Shown: positions 11,631 to 25,287, counted from the first letter of the stretch. The stretch: 64,000 nucleotides of DNA from Cristatella mucedo (GCA_009760855.2 WPIO01000002.1:3116001-3180000), one strand, 5' to 3'. Numbers and translations are program-made. The notes: generated from the letters alone by a model not told the origin.

Positions 11631-13820
11631 GTCTGCAAGCCGTGCATTTGTTGCCCCTGCCGATGACCGAAAAGGTTAAGCACACGGCTGCTGATCGACT
11701 GGCTCCTTATTGATTCACTGCCCCTTGTTTCTTAACGCCATCCTTTTTCTTGCACATGTAGAGCTCGTAGATTGGACGTGTAGATTGCAATCCAAGGCAT
11801 ATTTTCCTTGTCGGCCAATGGTTCAAAAAGCTATGCTGGGAACGTGTTTAGGTTGTTATATATTCCTTACATTGTTCTATGTCAGTGTCAAAATGCATGC
11901 CGTGCTACTCTATAGGCAGTGGCACAGCATGCATGTCTGTTGAAAAAATTTCAAACAACCGAAGGCAGACTAGACAGCTCAAGGATGCTTGCCCTGAAGC
12001 TTTCAAGCATCCACATTAAAAAAGATCGAGGCAAACAGTAATGCAGTTAGGCTGTGCTGCCTTGTGATACACCTGCAGACCGATCTGCTGCACCACTATG
12101 ATATACAAGCAGGCTGGGCAGAGGTTAAGGACAAGCAGCATGCACTGCTCTTTGCTGCATTATCCAGCAACCATAATGCTGGACTTTGATCGTGCATGCT
12201 TTGACATCACTAAGACTATTGAGTTCACCTTTTAGGAATCACTATTCGAAATTTGAATCGTTTTCTTTTCATACATCGTGTGACTGCATAAGCTCACGAA
12301 CAAGCGAGGCTGGAGAGCCGACATAATCACTACGATGGCCACTACGATGGCAACTGCTTGCCATCGTAATGGATGACCTTCTTGGCTTTGGCCTTCTGGC
12401 TGCAGCCGGAGGGGAGGTAGCCACCAGTCTGCGGAAGGGGGACAGTGAGCTCTGGCAACCCTCTCCCGCTGGACAAAATTGAAGCTGACTTGAATATAAT
12501 ACTGGCTGCCACCAGGCTAGCAAATGCTAAATGGATGGGCGCACCCTGCTTCGGCAGCCTGGTGTATACCTAAAATGGAACAGTCCATAAAGGAGGCAGC
12601 CTGCTCTCTCCCGAGCTGAGGATCACAATGTTTCAACGAATCAGACACTGGAGTGAGGCGATATTAATTTTACTGGGTACTTCGTAATGGCACAGGGAGG
12701 AATACTCACCAATCGAGTCACCTTCAATTTCTGATTCTGTACAACAGCAGTGGTACGAAAGCATGCTAGTGAGTAATAGACATGTGATATTATCGACACT
12801 AGTCTATGCCTAGAAGAAGTTATCAGGGCAAACTAGTCCGGATTCCGATTACTCCTAGCTCTCGGGTTGACTTGCTTTAATGGCTTATCTTCTGCTTCAA
12901 CTAGGCAAGCTTATTAGTGACCATATGTATATAATGAAATGCTATATATGCCCAGATGGTGAAACATTTTAGAGAATGAAGGCAATTCGTGGCCGGTTCA
13001 GTTTTTTTCCGGCGTGGAACCAAATGGTAAAGCCGAAATTCGCAAATCCGGACAATCGCCAGTGTCCGGTTCCAGTTGCCATCGGTCTGCCAACCGTTTC
13101 CCCTGGGTGGGTATTTTTCCTTCCCGCCCCACACCTCAGCTACGGATTCAACGAGCCATGTTGAGTTACATGAATGGACCAATTGATTCAAAAGAAATAC
13201 AAACCGTTTGAACCCGCGCTATAGGTTAGATGAAACCGTGTATCTAAGGTTATAGACGCAGCACAGGCAGCGTGCTTCGACGATTTCAGTAAGATTAAAC
13301 AGCACACGACCGCAAGGCAAGGCCTAACAGTCCAGATTCCCGCAGCTAGCGCGCGGGTATCTGCACGACTGGAGGTGGCGATGCAAGTTCAAATGAAGCA
13401 CACCGAAAAATAAGCATCTGCACGCGTAGACCTGCTAAACACAGCCAACCGGACACTTGTCCGCCTGCTCTACGTGCTGGTCGCAACGGTAGCTTCCGGT
13501 TAGTTAATTCTAAGTGGTCCAACATTAAAATGCTCAATAATAAAAATTTTAAATTAAAAACACATTTATCGAAAAAATTTTGCGAGTGTCGCGTAAGCGG
13601 CTAGCAGCAACGCGGATCTTCGAAAGACTGGAGAGGATCTGTATGTCTGTGGTCTGCCCCAGGGTGACCGCCCTTGCTGGGTCATCCCAACCGCTTTCGC
13701 GGCGATTTGGTCGCCGTTAAATCAGTAAAAAAATTATTAAAGAAAATAAGAAAAGTGTCTTTGCTTGAAATTTAAGAAAATCGTAATGCTACAATTGGAA
13801 AAGGCTCCTTCGCCGCGTTG
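11631..13820. other. No gene seen
   Basis: Only short, motif-free frames. Near 12300-12370 there are small local duplications of CACTACGATGGC. Confidence 0.4.
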
Positions 13821-13880
13821 CCGGAAATGCGAGCCCACCAGAGGGCGCGTGTCATTCCTCCTCGCGCCGACGCCATTTTG
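13821..13880 (+). promoter_or_regulatory. Possible promoter: ETS-, CTCF- and YY1-like words
   Basis: Within 60 bp lie CCGGAAAT (13821, ETS-like), CCACCAGAGGGCGC (13835-13848, which fits the animal CTCF core) and CGCCATTTTG (13871, YY1-like). The patch is locally richer in CpG than its surroundings. This combination is common at animal promoters. A transcription start for the gene at 20424 is possible, because that gene has a splice acceptor just before its start codon and so a 5' exon upstream. These are motif matches only. Confidence 0.3.
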
Positions 13881-16800
13881 TTGGATTGAAACGTGTTTTA
13901 GTGCGGGTAGCTACTCTCATCCTGAGTTATTCCGTTTATTTCTCTGGCGTCCATCGTAAAAGACCTTATTGAAGATACAAGGTGTTGAGGTACTAAGCTG
14001 TAGACCTGTTAGCTTATCCAGTAGCGACAACAGACTGAGGCGAGCCCCTATTGAGCGCATAATTTGACCCGACTCACAGGTAATGCTTCAGCGTCTTTGT
14101 GCGCGCAAATGTCTGCGGCGTATGGATTCAGAAGGCGCTGTTCCTGTATGTTTTGTAATACGATTAATTTATTCAACTGTTCAGTATATACATATCGGAT
14201 AACGAAAAGACTCAATCGCTGTTCGTTGCGCGGCAGCATAATGGCTTACCACAAGGACGGCTTCTCTGCTACGCTGTTGTTACAGTGCCCTTAATAGAAT
14301 GTGAACCGATGCCGTTAAAGGTAGTGTTTCAAGACAGGCGGCGTGATTTATAAGGCTGGCTAGTCCAGGCAGGGCCCCGCGGCGCCAGTGATCTGTGGGC
14401 AGCAGCTTGGTCGTTTGCCAATGAATTGCACACAATAGGCCGAGTCTGCACCACTCGGTATTCAAACTAGCATCAACGGCGCGGCGGTTACAGATTCATA
14501 CTTAAATCCCGGACCAGACACGTGAGTCAAGAAACCACGGCATATTGCCAGCCAGCATATGCGTGTGGAGCAAGCCCATGTCACAGTCACTGATTTCCGT
14601 TAGTGCCCCGAATATTATCGCGTCTTATCGAAAATAATATGTAATTGCAGCTAGGGTTGCTTTAGGCCGTGGCCAAGTCGTAGCTTGGCTGGTATAGTTA
14701 CTAAAATAATCCGCTTACCTTTGCTGCACAAAAATGCATTGTTTAAAGTTGCCTAGTTTATTCTTAGCTCGTGATTTTTGCGAGTGAGCTCAATGAATGA
14801 CATGCGCATTTTGTTATTTAACGTAGGAAACCCCGAGCAAGCGCACGGCCAAATAACGTGTATAGAGGCCTTTATGCACAACAGAAACTACCATTAGGAG
14901 AGGTGGACTAAAAAGAATGCAGCCTTTGGTCTTACGTGAACCGATGCAGAGTCAAGAATGATTAGTGAATTTTTCGGTTCACACAATCGTGGTTACTTGC
15001 ACCAGATTGCCAGGTGTAGTGTACTATAACCTTTTGTTCGTTTAAACTTTTAATAAGCTTCACCGTGCACACAAAACAAGCCCGTAGATTCATGACGTAG
15101 ACTGTTAATTCTGCTGCGACGAGGCCGCCTATTCTTCCAGCGTGGAAGAGCATTTAAAAGATGTAAGCATCGACATCATTGCCTGCATAGTTATGTATTA
15201 GGCCTTATGTTATAGGACTGGCATTTAGGTTCATAAGCAGCCGGTAGCCTATTAGTAGTATGAGTGAAAAACTTGAGCACGGAATGGTTCACATAGTGTA
15301 GACATTTCTGAATGAAGCAATAGAGCAGTGACAGGCCTAGAAGGCCAGCACTAAAAATATCTATGTAATAGTTCTTTGCTGCAGCACTTGCAAAGATCAT
15401 GAGGTGGCAGCACGAAAAAGCTGGGTTTTTATCGTTAATTGCAGTTAGTCAAAAGCGATGTTAAAATGATCAGCCAAGATGACGCATACGTCTAGCTTGA
15501 AGTAGGCTCGGTTTGTTCATAAGTGCTGACATGTTTGCATTCAAGAGCTTACGACATTCTTTGTAAAGAGGGCATCTAGGCATATTATAGTCTTGCTGAC
15601 AGTTAAACGCAAGCAAAGCTGTAATTCCAAGTGTAACAGCTCATCTAGAATGAAAGCAGTGGCAAAAACAACCGCGAGAAGCATGGCAATTGCCTGCCCA
15701 GAATTCGCTTAGATCCTGGCAGGCTTCAGCACGAGAATTTATAACGGGCTGAAATCAACATTTGTGTGGCAACCGGACAGGCAGGGCTGCACCAGCTGCA
15801 TGAAATACAGAACGACTTCATGGGGCGAGTCTAGTTGCAAATCACCGACTTGTTTTGACACACTAACAACGGGATTCGAACTCGAGTGGGGCTGCAAAAG
15901 ATTATCGAAGTTCCGTCAAGCATTGCTTACTGAAAAAAATTAAAACGAATTGCCGATTTAACAGCCTTAAGGTCTCGGTACCGAAAGTGTTCATGAGCTA
16001 CCAGAAACAGTTCACTGAATGCTTCTCCGTTGCTGTATGTTGCTAGAAACTGATTTTGTAGGCACGGTATAGATTTCGAGATTTTTTCGTGATTAGAATC
16101 GCCTCATTCAGCCAGTCAGGCCGAGCAAGCTAAGATTCGATCCATGTTTTTTACTAGACAAAATTGCCTCGGCTAAGTCTTGCCATTCCCAGCTGCCTAG
16201 TCTTAAGCCGAGCAAGGTGAAAATACAGGGCTCGTATGCTTTAAGTGAAATTAGTCGTGCAGTGAATACATTTACCGAAGTAAGAGTATGCCGGCGAACC
16301 GGCTTGAACAGGTTGCAAATGAAGAGATAAAATAAATTCACGACTAGCTTATACAAGAATAACACATTTAAAAGATTTTGTCGGCACGCAGCCAAAAAAC
16401 CTGCAGTTATAATTATGAACCGTACGTTGGTACGAAGGTACACGAAATCAGAATCTGATCTCGACGAAATCGTGCATAAATTATTGTGCTGTTAAACAGC
16501 TTTCGAGGCACGAAAGTAAATACTGCTAAACATAGTTTTCTTAGGCATGTTGCACAGGATAACTTATTCAAAGTCGACTGCAACGACATCGCTTGATTCC
16601 AGATGTGGGCATGCAGTCGTACATTTCTCAGCTCAAAAAAGGAAAGGGATGCTTGACTGGCTAACCAAGTCGTATCGGTCACTTTACTGTTAACCCATTG
16701 CCAGTTAGTATGACGACAGTGTCAAATTAAGAAAAGTTGGTGGCTAACGATCGATCGCAAATACGTATTGCAAACCCAACCTGCAGTTCTCATGTGGTAA

Positions 16801-19800
16801 AGGGAGCAACACGAGAAGGAGCTGGAGCTTACATTGAAACTGTTGTGCGACAACAGTGAGATGGCCGCGAATATGTCAGCAGCTGTGCTGTAGCCATGTG
16901 GGTTATGCTTGAGACCTAAATTGCACCTTTGTTAGTAGTGGATGCAAGTCGTATCCAATTGAGATTGTGTGGTCGATATTTGATCTTGGAACTGGATATT
17001 TGCTGTCGACCATCGAATGCAAACCGGTTAGTAAGAGTATCAGGGACTGCCAGCTATGGTATAAGCCCCACTGGAGTTATCTAAACAGCTCTTGAGTGAA
17101 GCACCCAAAGCAGGCTAACAAGTAGAACCAGTGCCGATTAGGGGCCGTTGCTCAGCAAAGTCCTTAAATGATGCTGTAGCAGTTTAAGGTTCGAGCTCCC
17201 TTGGTTTAAAGCATGACACTATAAAGTAATGGTATTTAATCACGTCAAAGTGATCACCTTATGTATTGAGTTGACATGGTTTGGAACGTATGCCCGCGAG
17301 GCACAGATCTTGATTTGGTTCACTATTGTCAGGTTTTAGGCATAGCTCTCTTTCTAACCTTGAATCGTGTGCAGTTGGTGTATACAGAGTATGTAGCAAT
17401 GACCTAGTTACGTGCTAAGCATGCACAGATTCTAACAGGTCGAAATATGCATAGCAGGCAGTATATTTATTTTTAATACATGCAGTCAAGGAATTTTCGA
17501 GCTGCACTTACATGCAGACAAAACCTAATGGGCTGTGCATGCACAGGTATGAGCATGCATGGGCACACAAATAACAACTCATATGGACCCAACAAATTCA
17601 GTGATGCGCAAGTGCATCTTTAGCTTATCTTTAAATTTCGTCATATCAAAAGAGATGTCGTGACATAAGTCATTTAGCTGTGCCTGAAATCTACTCAAAC
17701 TTATTGGAGACCGGGCCATTAGTTCATATGCATTGACCGTGCATGAGCTAATACTTGAATACATGTAATACGTACACACATGAGTGTGAAACTTGTGGTA
17801 AGCAATGGAGCATTACAATATAAGCAATTCTGGTAGCTCAATGGTTGTGCTTGGTCGTTAATTAGATGCGATGTGTGAGATGCAATGATAAGTAAGGCTT
17901 GATCGGCAAGGCTAAATGACAAAAGTCTTAGCTGGATCATGCAGATTGCCCAGTCACAGGTCGCGTGAAGTGCAACATACTTTGTGAATACTCATATGTG
18001 AGTCATAATAGCAAGCTCGGTCTCGATATATGCATGTAGTGTTCTTGAATCATGCAAAGGCCTGGAGTTTCTGCAACTACTAATATACAAATGTAGAGAA
18101 CATATGTTGGTGGGTTATACCTCAATCTGGGCCGTTTGGCAGGAGCCGCTTCTGAAATATACCAGAATTTGAGACATTAGATCGTGAGGCAATTCGCCTC
18201 GATAAAGCTTCATTTCTCAGAGGGCACTATGCAAATGTGTGTGATTACCTACTAGTGGCCTCATCAGTGGTTTCTGTTAATTCTTTCACACTATCACCAC
18301 CTGCACTTACTGTACTATTATTAGTTGACATCTGCTTGCTCCCACAAATTGAATTAAATGTCTAATGATTAGTCTACCCAAAGCCCCATTCTGCACTACC
18401 TGGATGCTTTCACTGTAATATCGAACCCCCAGCCAGTGCAGGGCGAGCCAAGTGGATAGTGTGTTGACACTGCGAACTTTTTGTGTAGGTTCGAAGTCGC
18501 CAGCAGCGATTTGAGCTAAAGGGCATGGGCGTGGCTACGAACGGTTGCTTTATTTATATTGTTCAAGGAGCGCAGGGAGAGTGAGGAGCTCATACCGGTT
18601 ATATAGCCGCATGCTGAAGAAGCAGTGCAGTTACTAGTGGACAGCACTGACACAGCTCTGAAACACCAGTGCTAATTGCTGCCGTGCAGCATAGTGAGAT
18701 ATAGTGCCGGAATGTACTGCTAGTAACTGACTAACGCATTAAGATAACGCGGATTATGTGCCGTTTTTTAAAAACTTGCTCTAGTGCCAGATATGGGCTC
18801 AAGCCTTTGCTAAACAGCTAGCCACCTGAGGTCAATTGCTTCAAGGAGTAAGATACGTGTAAAGCGACGGGAGCATTGCCTACGGAATCGCAGCTGTCAA
18901 TGCAGTGATATGGCAATTTCAACAAAAGGTGCGTAATGGCACAGGAGGGTGCCGGAGTCACTATATTTGAATGTAGGCTGGCCCTGAAGTCAAGGCCTTT
19001 GAAGCCGGATGTTCACCTAGGGCTAAGGCGCTTGCACTTTACAGCCCGAGTAGTGGGTTTGAGTTTAGCAGTAGGCATTTCTTCATTGCTCACTGCAAGC
19101 GTTGTTTAACATCCACCACGTCGCTTGTGCAGGCTAACAACTCCAACATGTATACCAACATTAAACTTAAAACTGCCTTACGTCAGTCATCAGTCAGGCT
19201 GCATTCATGTTGATTCAAGGTTCCTGACGGACAATGCAGCTAGTTTGGTCCTCTCGAAGCCTAGATTGACTGTAGCCTGGATTAGACCTGAGACAAGTAA
19301 CTTGTGTTAAGTGTATCTGATGTCTCGCCTCGACAATGCCTGGTCGACCGTCGTGAACAAAGTTATTTCAGCCACTAAGCAGTCAACCCACACCAGTGCA
19401 CTTGCTGGTGACACCATTTTTAGCATTGGCGTGATGGGATCAAAGCATGGCAAGCCATCTGTTTCGCAAGTACTTGCAGTGCCTTTGATAGGTCCACTCA
19501 GTAAGGACAACACCAAAGCATTAGGCCAGCATATATCAAGACGTTATAAAAAATATTTGTTTAGTGCCTTAAGAGAACTAAATTCACACAGGCACTCAAC
19601 TTATGTGGCACAACAAGATGGTCCATTTGTTGGATTAATTTGTTGAATAATAAGCAATTTAATCATTCCTAGGCTAAAAAATGGCGATATACAGAAGGAC
19701 CAAACACTGCAAATAACCAATTGGATCTGGGATTTCAGACCTTGACTATTTGGGTAGTGTGCATCTAGCATAAAACGTCACTAGGGAAAGAACTGCCATG

Positions 19801-20410
19801 CCACCAGGAGCCAAGCGTGAAAAGCAAGCAGTACTACTTTAGAAGGGATTTGGTATCAGGGCCTTCAAACGTCGTCTTTACCCGACTTACCTGTGCGATC
19901 GACAGAAACAACTGGGTAATGGTAATGGAATTGTGCCGATATAATGTATGACACATCAGCTCGACCAAAGGCTTAGCCTTAGCAAGAGCATATACTTAGC
20001 GAATCTAGTGACACATTTCATCAACAGCCGGCTTGAGAGTGATATCCTTAGGCCAATTTAGTTATGCTGTTGCTGTTCACCGTGAAATCTCAGGAATATG
20101 GGTGTCATGACCTCGATGCAGTAACCTATGGTAACTTAAGGGTCGATGCATTACACAGAGGGTGATATTACTAAGTGAGTCCATATTTGTGTTCAGCCTA
20201 TGGAAGAATTTGTATGTGCAATAGGCTTGCAAACCTAGGAGGACATGGCATGGTGTATACCCTGTAGCACTGGTAAGGTCGTAGACACCAGTCTGTGACC
20301 TTAGCCCCAAAGTATGTGTTCTTTGCTATGAGGATCATGGATGATCAGGGAGATATTGAAGAGACAGGGTTTTTGCTATGATTACTAATGGTAACTCCTT
20401 TAACTTTGTA
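13881..20410. other. Long gene-free block with tRNA-like scraps
   Basis: No protein-coding gene is recognised. Weak pol III-like words occur near 17190 (AAGGTTCGAGCTCC) and 18460-18510 (an A-box-like word, then GTAGGTTCGAAGTC). A degraded SINE/LINE tail lies near 18187-18240 and another, inverted, near 19555-19640. If the gene at 20424 starts near 13.8 kb, most of this block would be its first intron. Confidence 0.4.
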
Positions 20411-20423
20411 GTAAGGTGTTCGA

Positions 20424-23205
20424 ATGGCGGTCATAATACGGCTACAGAACTTATCTTGGTCAGCTACTGCACCAGATATCCGGAAGTTCTTCAATGGCTT
20501 GTCGATACCGAACGGTGGTGTGCATATTGTTGGTGGTGACGAAGGTGACTGTTTCGTGGCATTTGCGACCGACGAGGATGCTCGCAAAGCAATGAAACTA
20601 GACGGGGGTAAATTGGCAAATCAAAAGATTAAGCTGCTGCTTAGCAGCAAGGCAGAAATGGAAGAGATCATAGCCATTGCTCGTGGTGAGAAGCCAGCAC
20701 CTCCATCCTCTTCTGCTACGTCACTAACCTCAGCTCAATCCAGAGATGCACCTAAAGAGCAGTTGCGTCATCGTTCAAGATCCCGTAGCCCACGGAGGAT
20801 TCACTCTTCCCCTGATAGATCAAGAAACAGTCGACGTGATTCTTTCCGAGAATCCGACCGTGGCAGCAATGCCAGGGGCCCAGTAGCACGTGAAACAGGC
20901 CGTGGCACAGCCTCAGCCGCTAACCGCACTAGTGGCATCAGCCCAGATGGCAGAGATGCCCACCGAAGGGAGATAGCTAAAGTAGATCCACTGCCTCTCT
21001 CTGGACCTGGGCAAACTGGCGAGAGGCGGCTTGTGCAGCAACCTGCCGGCGATGGCTCAAGTGCTGCTGCTCAACCCAAGTTTTATGGGACAGCTCAGAT
21101 GGCTGCTAAAGATCGTGGAATGCCAGCCGAAGTTCAGCCACCGCCTGCTAAAAAAGGTACACTTACTGGGATGCAACATGCTTCTGTGCCTGTCAGTGAC
21201 AGCAGATGGCTTGATGATCCACAGGGTGCATTGAAAGGATCGCCCCAGCAGTTTACTTCCAGCTATGGAGAGGCAAATTTTATCAGTATGCAGTCAGGTG
21301 TGAGTTCGGGTTGGGACAAAGTAGGCGTGTCTACTGCCGTTGATAGACAAATGCATCGCAAGAACTCGGATGGTTGGTCTGTCGGACCGCCACTTAAAGT
21401 CGATCATCGTTCTCTTTCTTCGGGGGAGCCTACATTCCCGAGAGCCATTGGTGGTTCCTTTCAGCTCCAAGCTGGCAGCAGCCTGCCTCCTGCAGTGAGC
21501 AACAAGGGCAGGCCAGGAGGACCTGGTGGTAGGCCACCTGCTCTGCTGCCGACTCCTGCAGAGCCTGTGCTGCCTCGGGTCGAGCAAGAGGTTGAGGCTG
21601 TACCTCCATTACAGAGCATCGAACCGTCAGCTGCACGACGTGGGTTGCCGCGTGTAGCCAGTGCAGCTCAATTTGATCTGGCTGCTCCAGCTTCTTTCGA
21701 CTCGTATGATCGGCTTGGTCCTTTTGATCGCCTAACTGCTGCACCGTTTGATCGCCCTGTTGTATCGACCTACGACCATGAGCATGGTGTGACAGCTGCT
21801 TATGATCGGGCCACTGCTGTACCGTTTGAACGCAGTGGTCCAGCCTTCGAACCAATGGAGGCGAGAGCATTCCCCCCTGGTCCAGCTTTACCCGCAGAGC
21901 CAGCTTTGCGTATATTTAATCTGGTTCAGACGACCACTAAGAAGGCCCTCCGAGCTTTCTTTGCTAAGAACGCTGTCCATCCTGTCGATATCAAGCTGGT
22001 GAGACGGTGGCACGGTGACAATATGTTGGGCTATGCCCTTTTTAACAGTGCCTCTGAGGCTGCAACCGTCATGGCTCAAGTGAGTGGTCTCATATTCGAA
22101 GGAGGTGAGCCACTTAGCTTTGAGCCGTGCGCACGTGCAGAGTATGATGCTGTCGATGAGCACGGCCCTGCACCAGCGCCGAGGGGCAGTGTTTCTCAGC
22201 TGTGTGTAACATTTACTGACTTACCTTCGACGGCAACAATCAAGGATCTCGAGGAGCTGCTTGCCCACACGGAATACGTGGTGCCGAGTCTTTATGTTGA
22301 ACACGATGTTTCTGGCCTGTGCACCGGGGCAGCTTATGTTGAGCTATGCAACGTGCCCGACTACGAAACCGTGCTTGCAATGCGCAAGAGAGTTTCTATC
22401 CACGGTCAAATTGTCAGAGTAAGTAAAACTCTACCTATGATGCATATGCATGGCTTCGGAAAATTGATATCTGTGTAGTGCTATTTAAAACAGGCTCGCT
22501 GTCTCATTCGTAATTCTCTCACTGTAGGTTCGTCCTATTAACAAAGAAGAAATGAAAGCACGTGTCGTCCATCACAAGGATAATCTTCTAGCCCTCGGCC
22601 AAGACAGCATGGTGAATGCAGTTATGTTTCACGGTGGCAGTGAGGTAGTCCGGCCTGCTCTGCTGGATAGCGATGTTTTCCGTCGGAGCCCACCCATGCT
22701 TGCCAATGACCGAAGGCAGCGTTTTATGGGCCCAGCCGACGGCCTTGGCCCCCTGCTGCCAGCTGCCGAGGGACCACACCCACTGCTAAGTCCACCTGTG
22801 CCAATGGGACCGGATCGTGGCGTCGTGTTGCACCTGACCGATCTTCCTGTAGAGTGCAATGTTGGTCGGCTGATGGACTTCTTGCAGCCGGCTCAGATCG
22901 ATCCCAACTATGTGCGAGTCTTGTCATTTCCCGATGGCAGCTGCAATGGAGAGGCATTTGTGAAGGTGTTCCACCCCCACGATGTTGACCATGTTCTGCA
23001 GCATGATCGGCTGCATTGGGCAGGTCGGTTAGTACGCGTGTGGAAGGCTAACGAGAAATTCATGGAGGACGTTGTGGCTTCGTTTGAGTCTCAGTTCACT
23101 GATTATGACGGTGGCAGAGGCCTTCGTGCTCGTGCTGAGTCTCATCTAGACCAGCCGAGATGGCGGCCACGGTATGACGGCCACGACAGCTTGCCAGCTT
23201 TATGA
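20424..23205 (+). CDS. RBM12: RBM12-like (SWAN-type) RNA-binding protein, two coding exons
   Basis: Exons at 20424-22418 and 22528-23205 give about 890 residues. RRM1 at residues 1-78 opens with MAVIIRLQNL and has GGVHIVGG and CFVAFATDEDA, a close match to the N-terminus of animal RBM12. An RS-rich tract (RHRSRSRSPRR, about 115-125) and a Pro/Gly-rich middle follow, with YDR/FDR repeats near 420-460. Three more RRM-like folds lie at about 492-570, 590-670 and 763-845. RBM12 proteins are nuclear RNA binders and are usually similarly long, with up to five RRMs. The start is the only ATG that keeps the RRM1 N-terminus, and it lies 11 bases after a splice acceptor (TTTAACTTTGTAG, ending 20413). 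The 1,995-nt first exon has no break. RBM12 rather than RBM12B is inferred from RRM1. Confidence 0.88.
22419..22527 (+). other. Intron of the RBM12-like gene
   Basis: The donor AGA/GTAAGT and the acceptor TCTCACTGTAG/GTT leave the frame intact between codons, within the C-terminal strand of the third RRM. At 109 bp it is a short intron. Reading through it gives a TAG stop at 22476-22478. Confidence 0.85.
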
Positions 23206-23854
23206 AAGTTTTCAAAATTATCGTTAGTTTGTATTGCTGCTAAGTTTGACCCCAGACACTGATGGGTCAGGCGTTCGCTTCTCTGTGAGCTTAGCGTGTG
23301 GCAATATGATACACGAGCTCTGCGTAAGACCAACTGCATTGTGTACAGTCTTTGCTAGAAGTTGGCTCGGGTGCATGCGTACTGACGTGGCAGGTGGCAA
23401 ACATTATTGACACCAGTGGTATACAGGTCAGAGGTTTAGTAGTTGCAAACTTGTGATACCATTAAGTCTCCAGAGCTAAATGGTAAGCCAGCAAGCAGCT
23501 CTTGAGTGCCTACCATGCTGTGAAAGCTGTGCACAATGTTTTCTCTCACCTGCAAACTGCCCTAGCGATTTTTTTTACACCGTGATAACTAACGGCTACA
23601 ATTTTACTGCAAAGAAATTCATTCGAAGGGCAGTTCGTTTCCAAACTGGCTCATAGTAGGCTCTCATGTTGTGATGTACATCCAGCTAGCTACTGCTAGT
23701 AATGCAATTGATTGTGGGACGAAGTTGCCTTTGGTAAGCCAGAGGCTGTGACAGTGAACCTCTTCTTGACAGCTGTATGTATATAGAGATGATGTTGAAA
23801 CAAGGAATTTTCATTCCTTGCTACATTTGGTTTGCTGGCCTGTACTTTCAAGTT

Positions 23855-23860
23855 AATAAA
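23855..23860 (+). promoter_or_regulatory. Poly(A) signal of the RBM12-like gene
   Basis: AATAAA lies 650 bases after the stop codon and is followed by a T/G-rich stretch, giving a plausible 3' UTR of about 0.65-0.7 kb. Confidence 0.6.
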
Positions 23861-24404
23861 CTTTACTCAAAACTGGTGCTTGATATTGTGGAGGCTGTGT
23901 GGAATTATAAGGTGGCACTTTGTTTACTGTTTGTAACAGCTTGGCTATTTTACGCCTGTCGGTTTTGTGCTCATTTTCACTCACTGTTGTGAAGCGACTC
24001 AAGCATCTCTTTGTATTTTAGTAAATGTTTAGACCCTGATTCGTTGCCCCCAGTTTGTTACACAAGAAAGGCGAACCGAGCAGTTTCCTTTTGAAACAGG
24101 TCCGTCGCTCAGGAATAACCACATAGGACTGGTAAGTCCTGGACGTGGCGTCGGATTCGGTTGGAGACCAAGAATAACTAGAAGGAACGAGGAATTCAAC
24201 GTCCTATGTTCTGCATATATAATGACTTTACATGAGCCCCTTGTAGGACAATCAGGCGGTGTAGCAGATTGGGTAGTACTGATTGTGCAACGGCTGTCTT
24301 ACGTGCTTACATCCTAAATCGAAAGATAAGCTCAAAGAGCGTTGGCAAGTGCATATTTTGTTTACAAGATTAATTGCGTTCGCTTTTTATTTACATAGAA
24401 GTTT
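23861..24404. other. No gene seen
   Basis: Intergenic sequence downstream of the RBM12-like gene, with no recognised feature. Confidence 0.4.
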
Positions 24405-24600
24405 AGCTTGGACGGCTGTCGGTTGATCAACGAATAGAGAGCAAAGTTCTTACGCTGACCCACAAGGCCCGCCACGGCTTGGCTCCTCCATACCTAGCTG
24501 AACTGCTGCACCACTTTCAGCCTCCTCGTGCTCTCAGGTCCTGTATGGACAATAAATTAGATGTTCCGTTCCTCCGCTTAAAGACCGTTGGCGACAGAAT
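24405..24600 (+). mobile_element. LINE reverse transcriptase C-terminal fragment
   Basis: The plus strand encodes KVLTLTHKARHGLAPPYLAE followed by LLHHFQPPRALRS, the thumb/C-terminal region of an L2/CR1-like LINE (the pattern is K.L.L.YKALHGLAP.YL.ELL). It is truncated at both ends and abuts the inverted repeat that starts at 24598. Confidence 0.6.
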
Positions 24601-25075
24601 GTAATGTATCTCCGTCTGTAACTCCACAAAAGTCATTAAGACCAGGTGGGTGTTACGCAGGAGAGTTTTGTATAGCCCACTCACAGCCTAAGCGGCTTGC
24701 GGTACGCATTCGGTAGCCGACAGACTTCGTCTCACGCAACAAAGAGAAAGTGGGAAGCAGAAGCTTTAGCTCTGCAGGTTCTAGACTGGAACTGGCTTCT
24801 ACAATTCTTACGCAACGGCAACTACTCTCCTGCTGCCAATTAAGGCACATCCTTTCCAGCCATCCTGAGCTGCTACTTCCATGTCGCTACCTCAACTGCT
24901 CTCCTGACTCGGCTACGCTTCCCACTTTATCTTTGTTGCGTGAGATGAAGTATGTTGGCTACCGAATGCGTACCAAAAGCCACTTATGTTATGAGTGGGC
25001 TATATAAAACTCTCTTGCGTAACAGCACTTAATCTTTATGACTTTGTGGAGTTACAGATGGAAATACATTAGCTC
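24598..25075. repeat. Inverted pair of repeat family C
   Basis: The left arm (about 24598-24780) is family C on the minus strand. The right arm (about 24895-25075) is the same family on the plus strand. The arms share GCTTCCCACTTT.TCTTTGTTGCGTGAGA and, at the outer ends, the GGAGTTACAGA.GGA block. The centre of about 115 bp is unrelated. The result is a fold-back of roughly 180-bp arms. Confidence 0.7.
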
Positions 25076-25287
25076 TTTTATCCTACCAAGATGGAGTATC
25101 TCGTACGGGGTTGTTCTCTTGCCGTCGCTGCCGTACAAAACGCTGTCCTATATACGGTACTCAGCCATTGAAAGGAGCAGTTTTTCAGAGAACAGTTTAC
25201 TATCCAGCCTTGCTCTCACAGCTCATTTGAAGGCGCGGTGGTGGCAAATTTTGCACTACCTCAGTCTTGCGGACAGAGATCATCTTT

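Noticed and set aside
15865-15890. tRNA T-arm-like GTTCGAATCCCGTTG on the minus strand
   Set aside because: No A box or acceptor stem at the right distance. At most an old SINE scrap.
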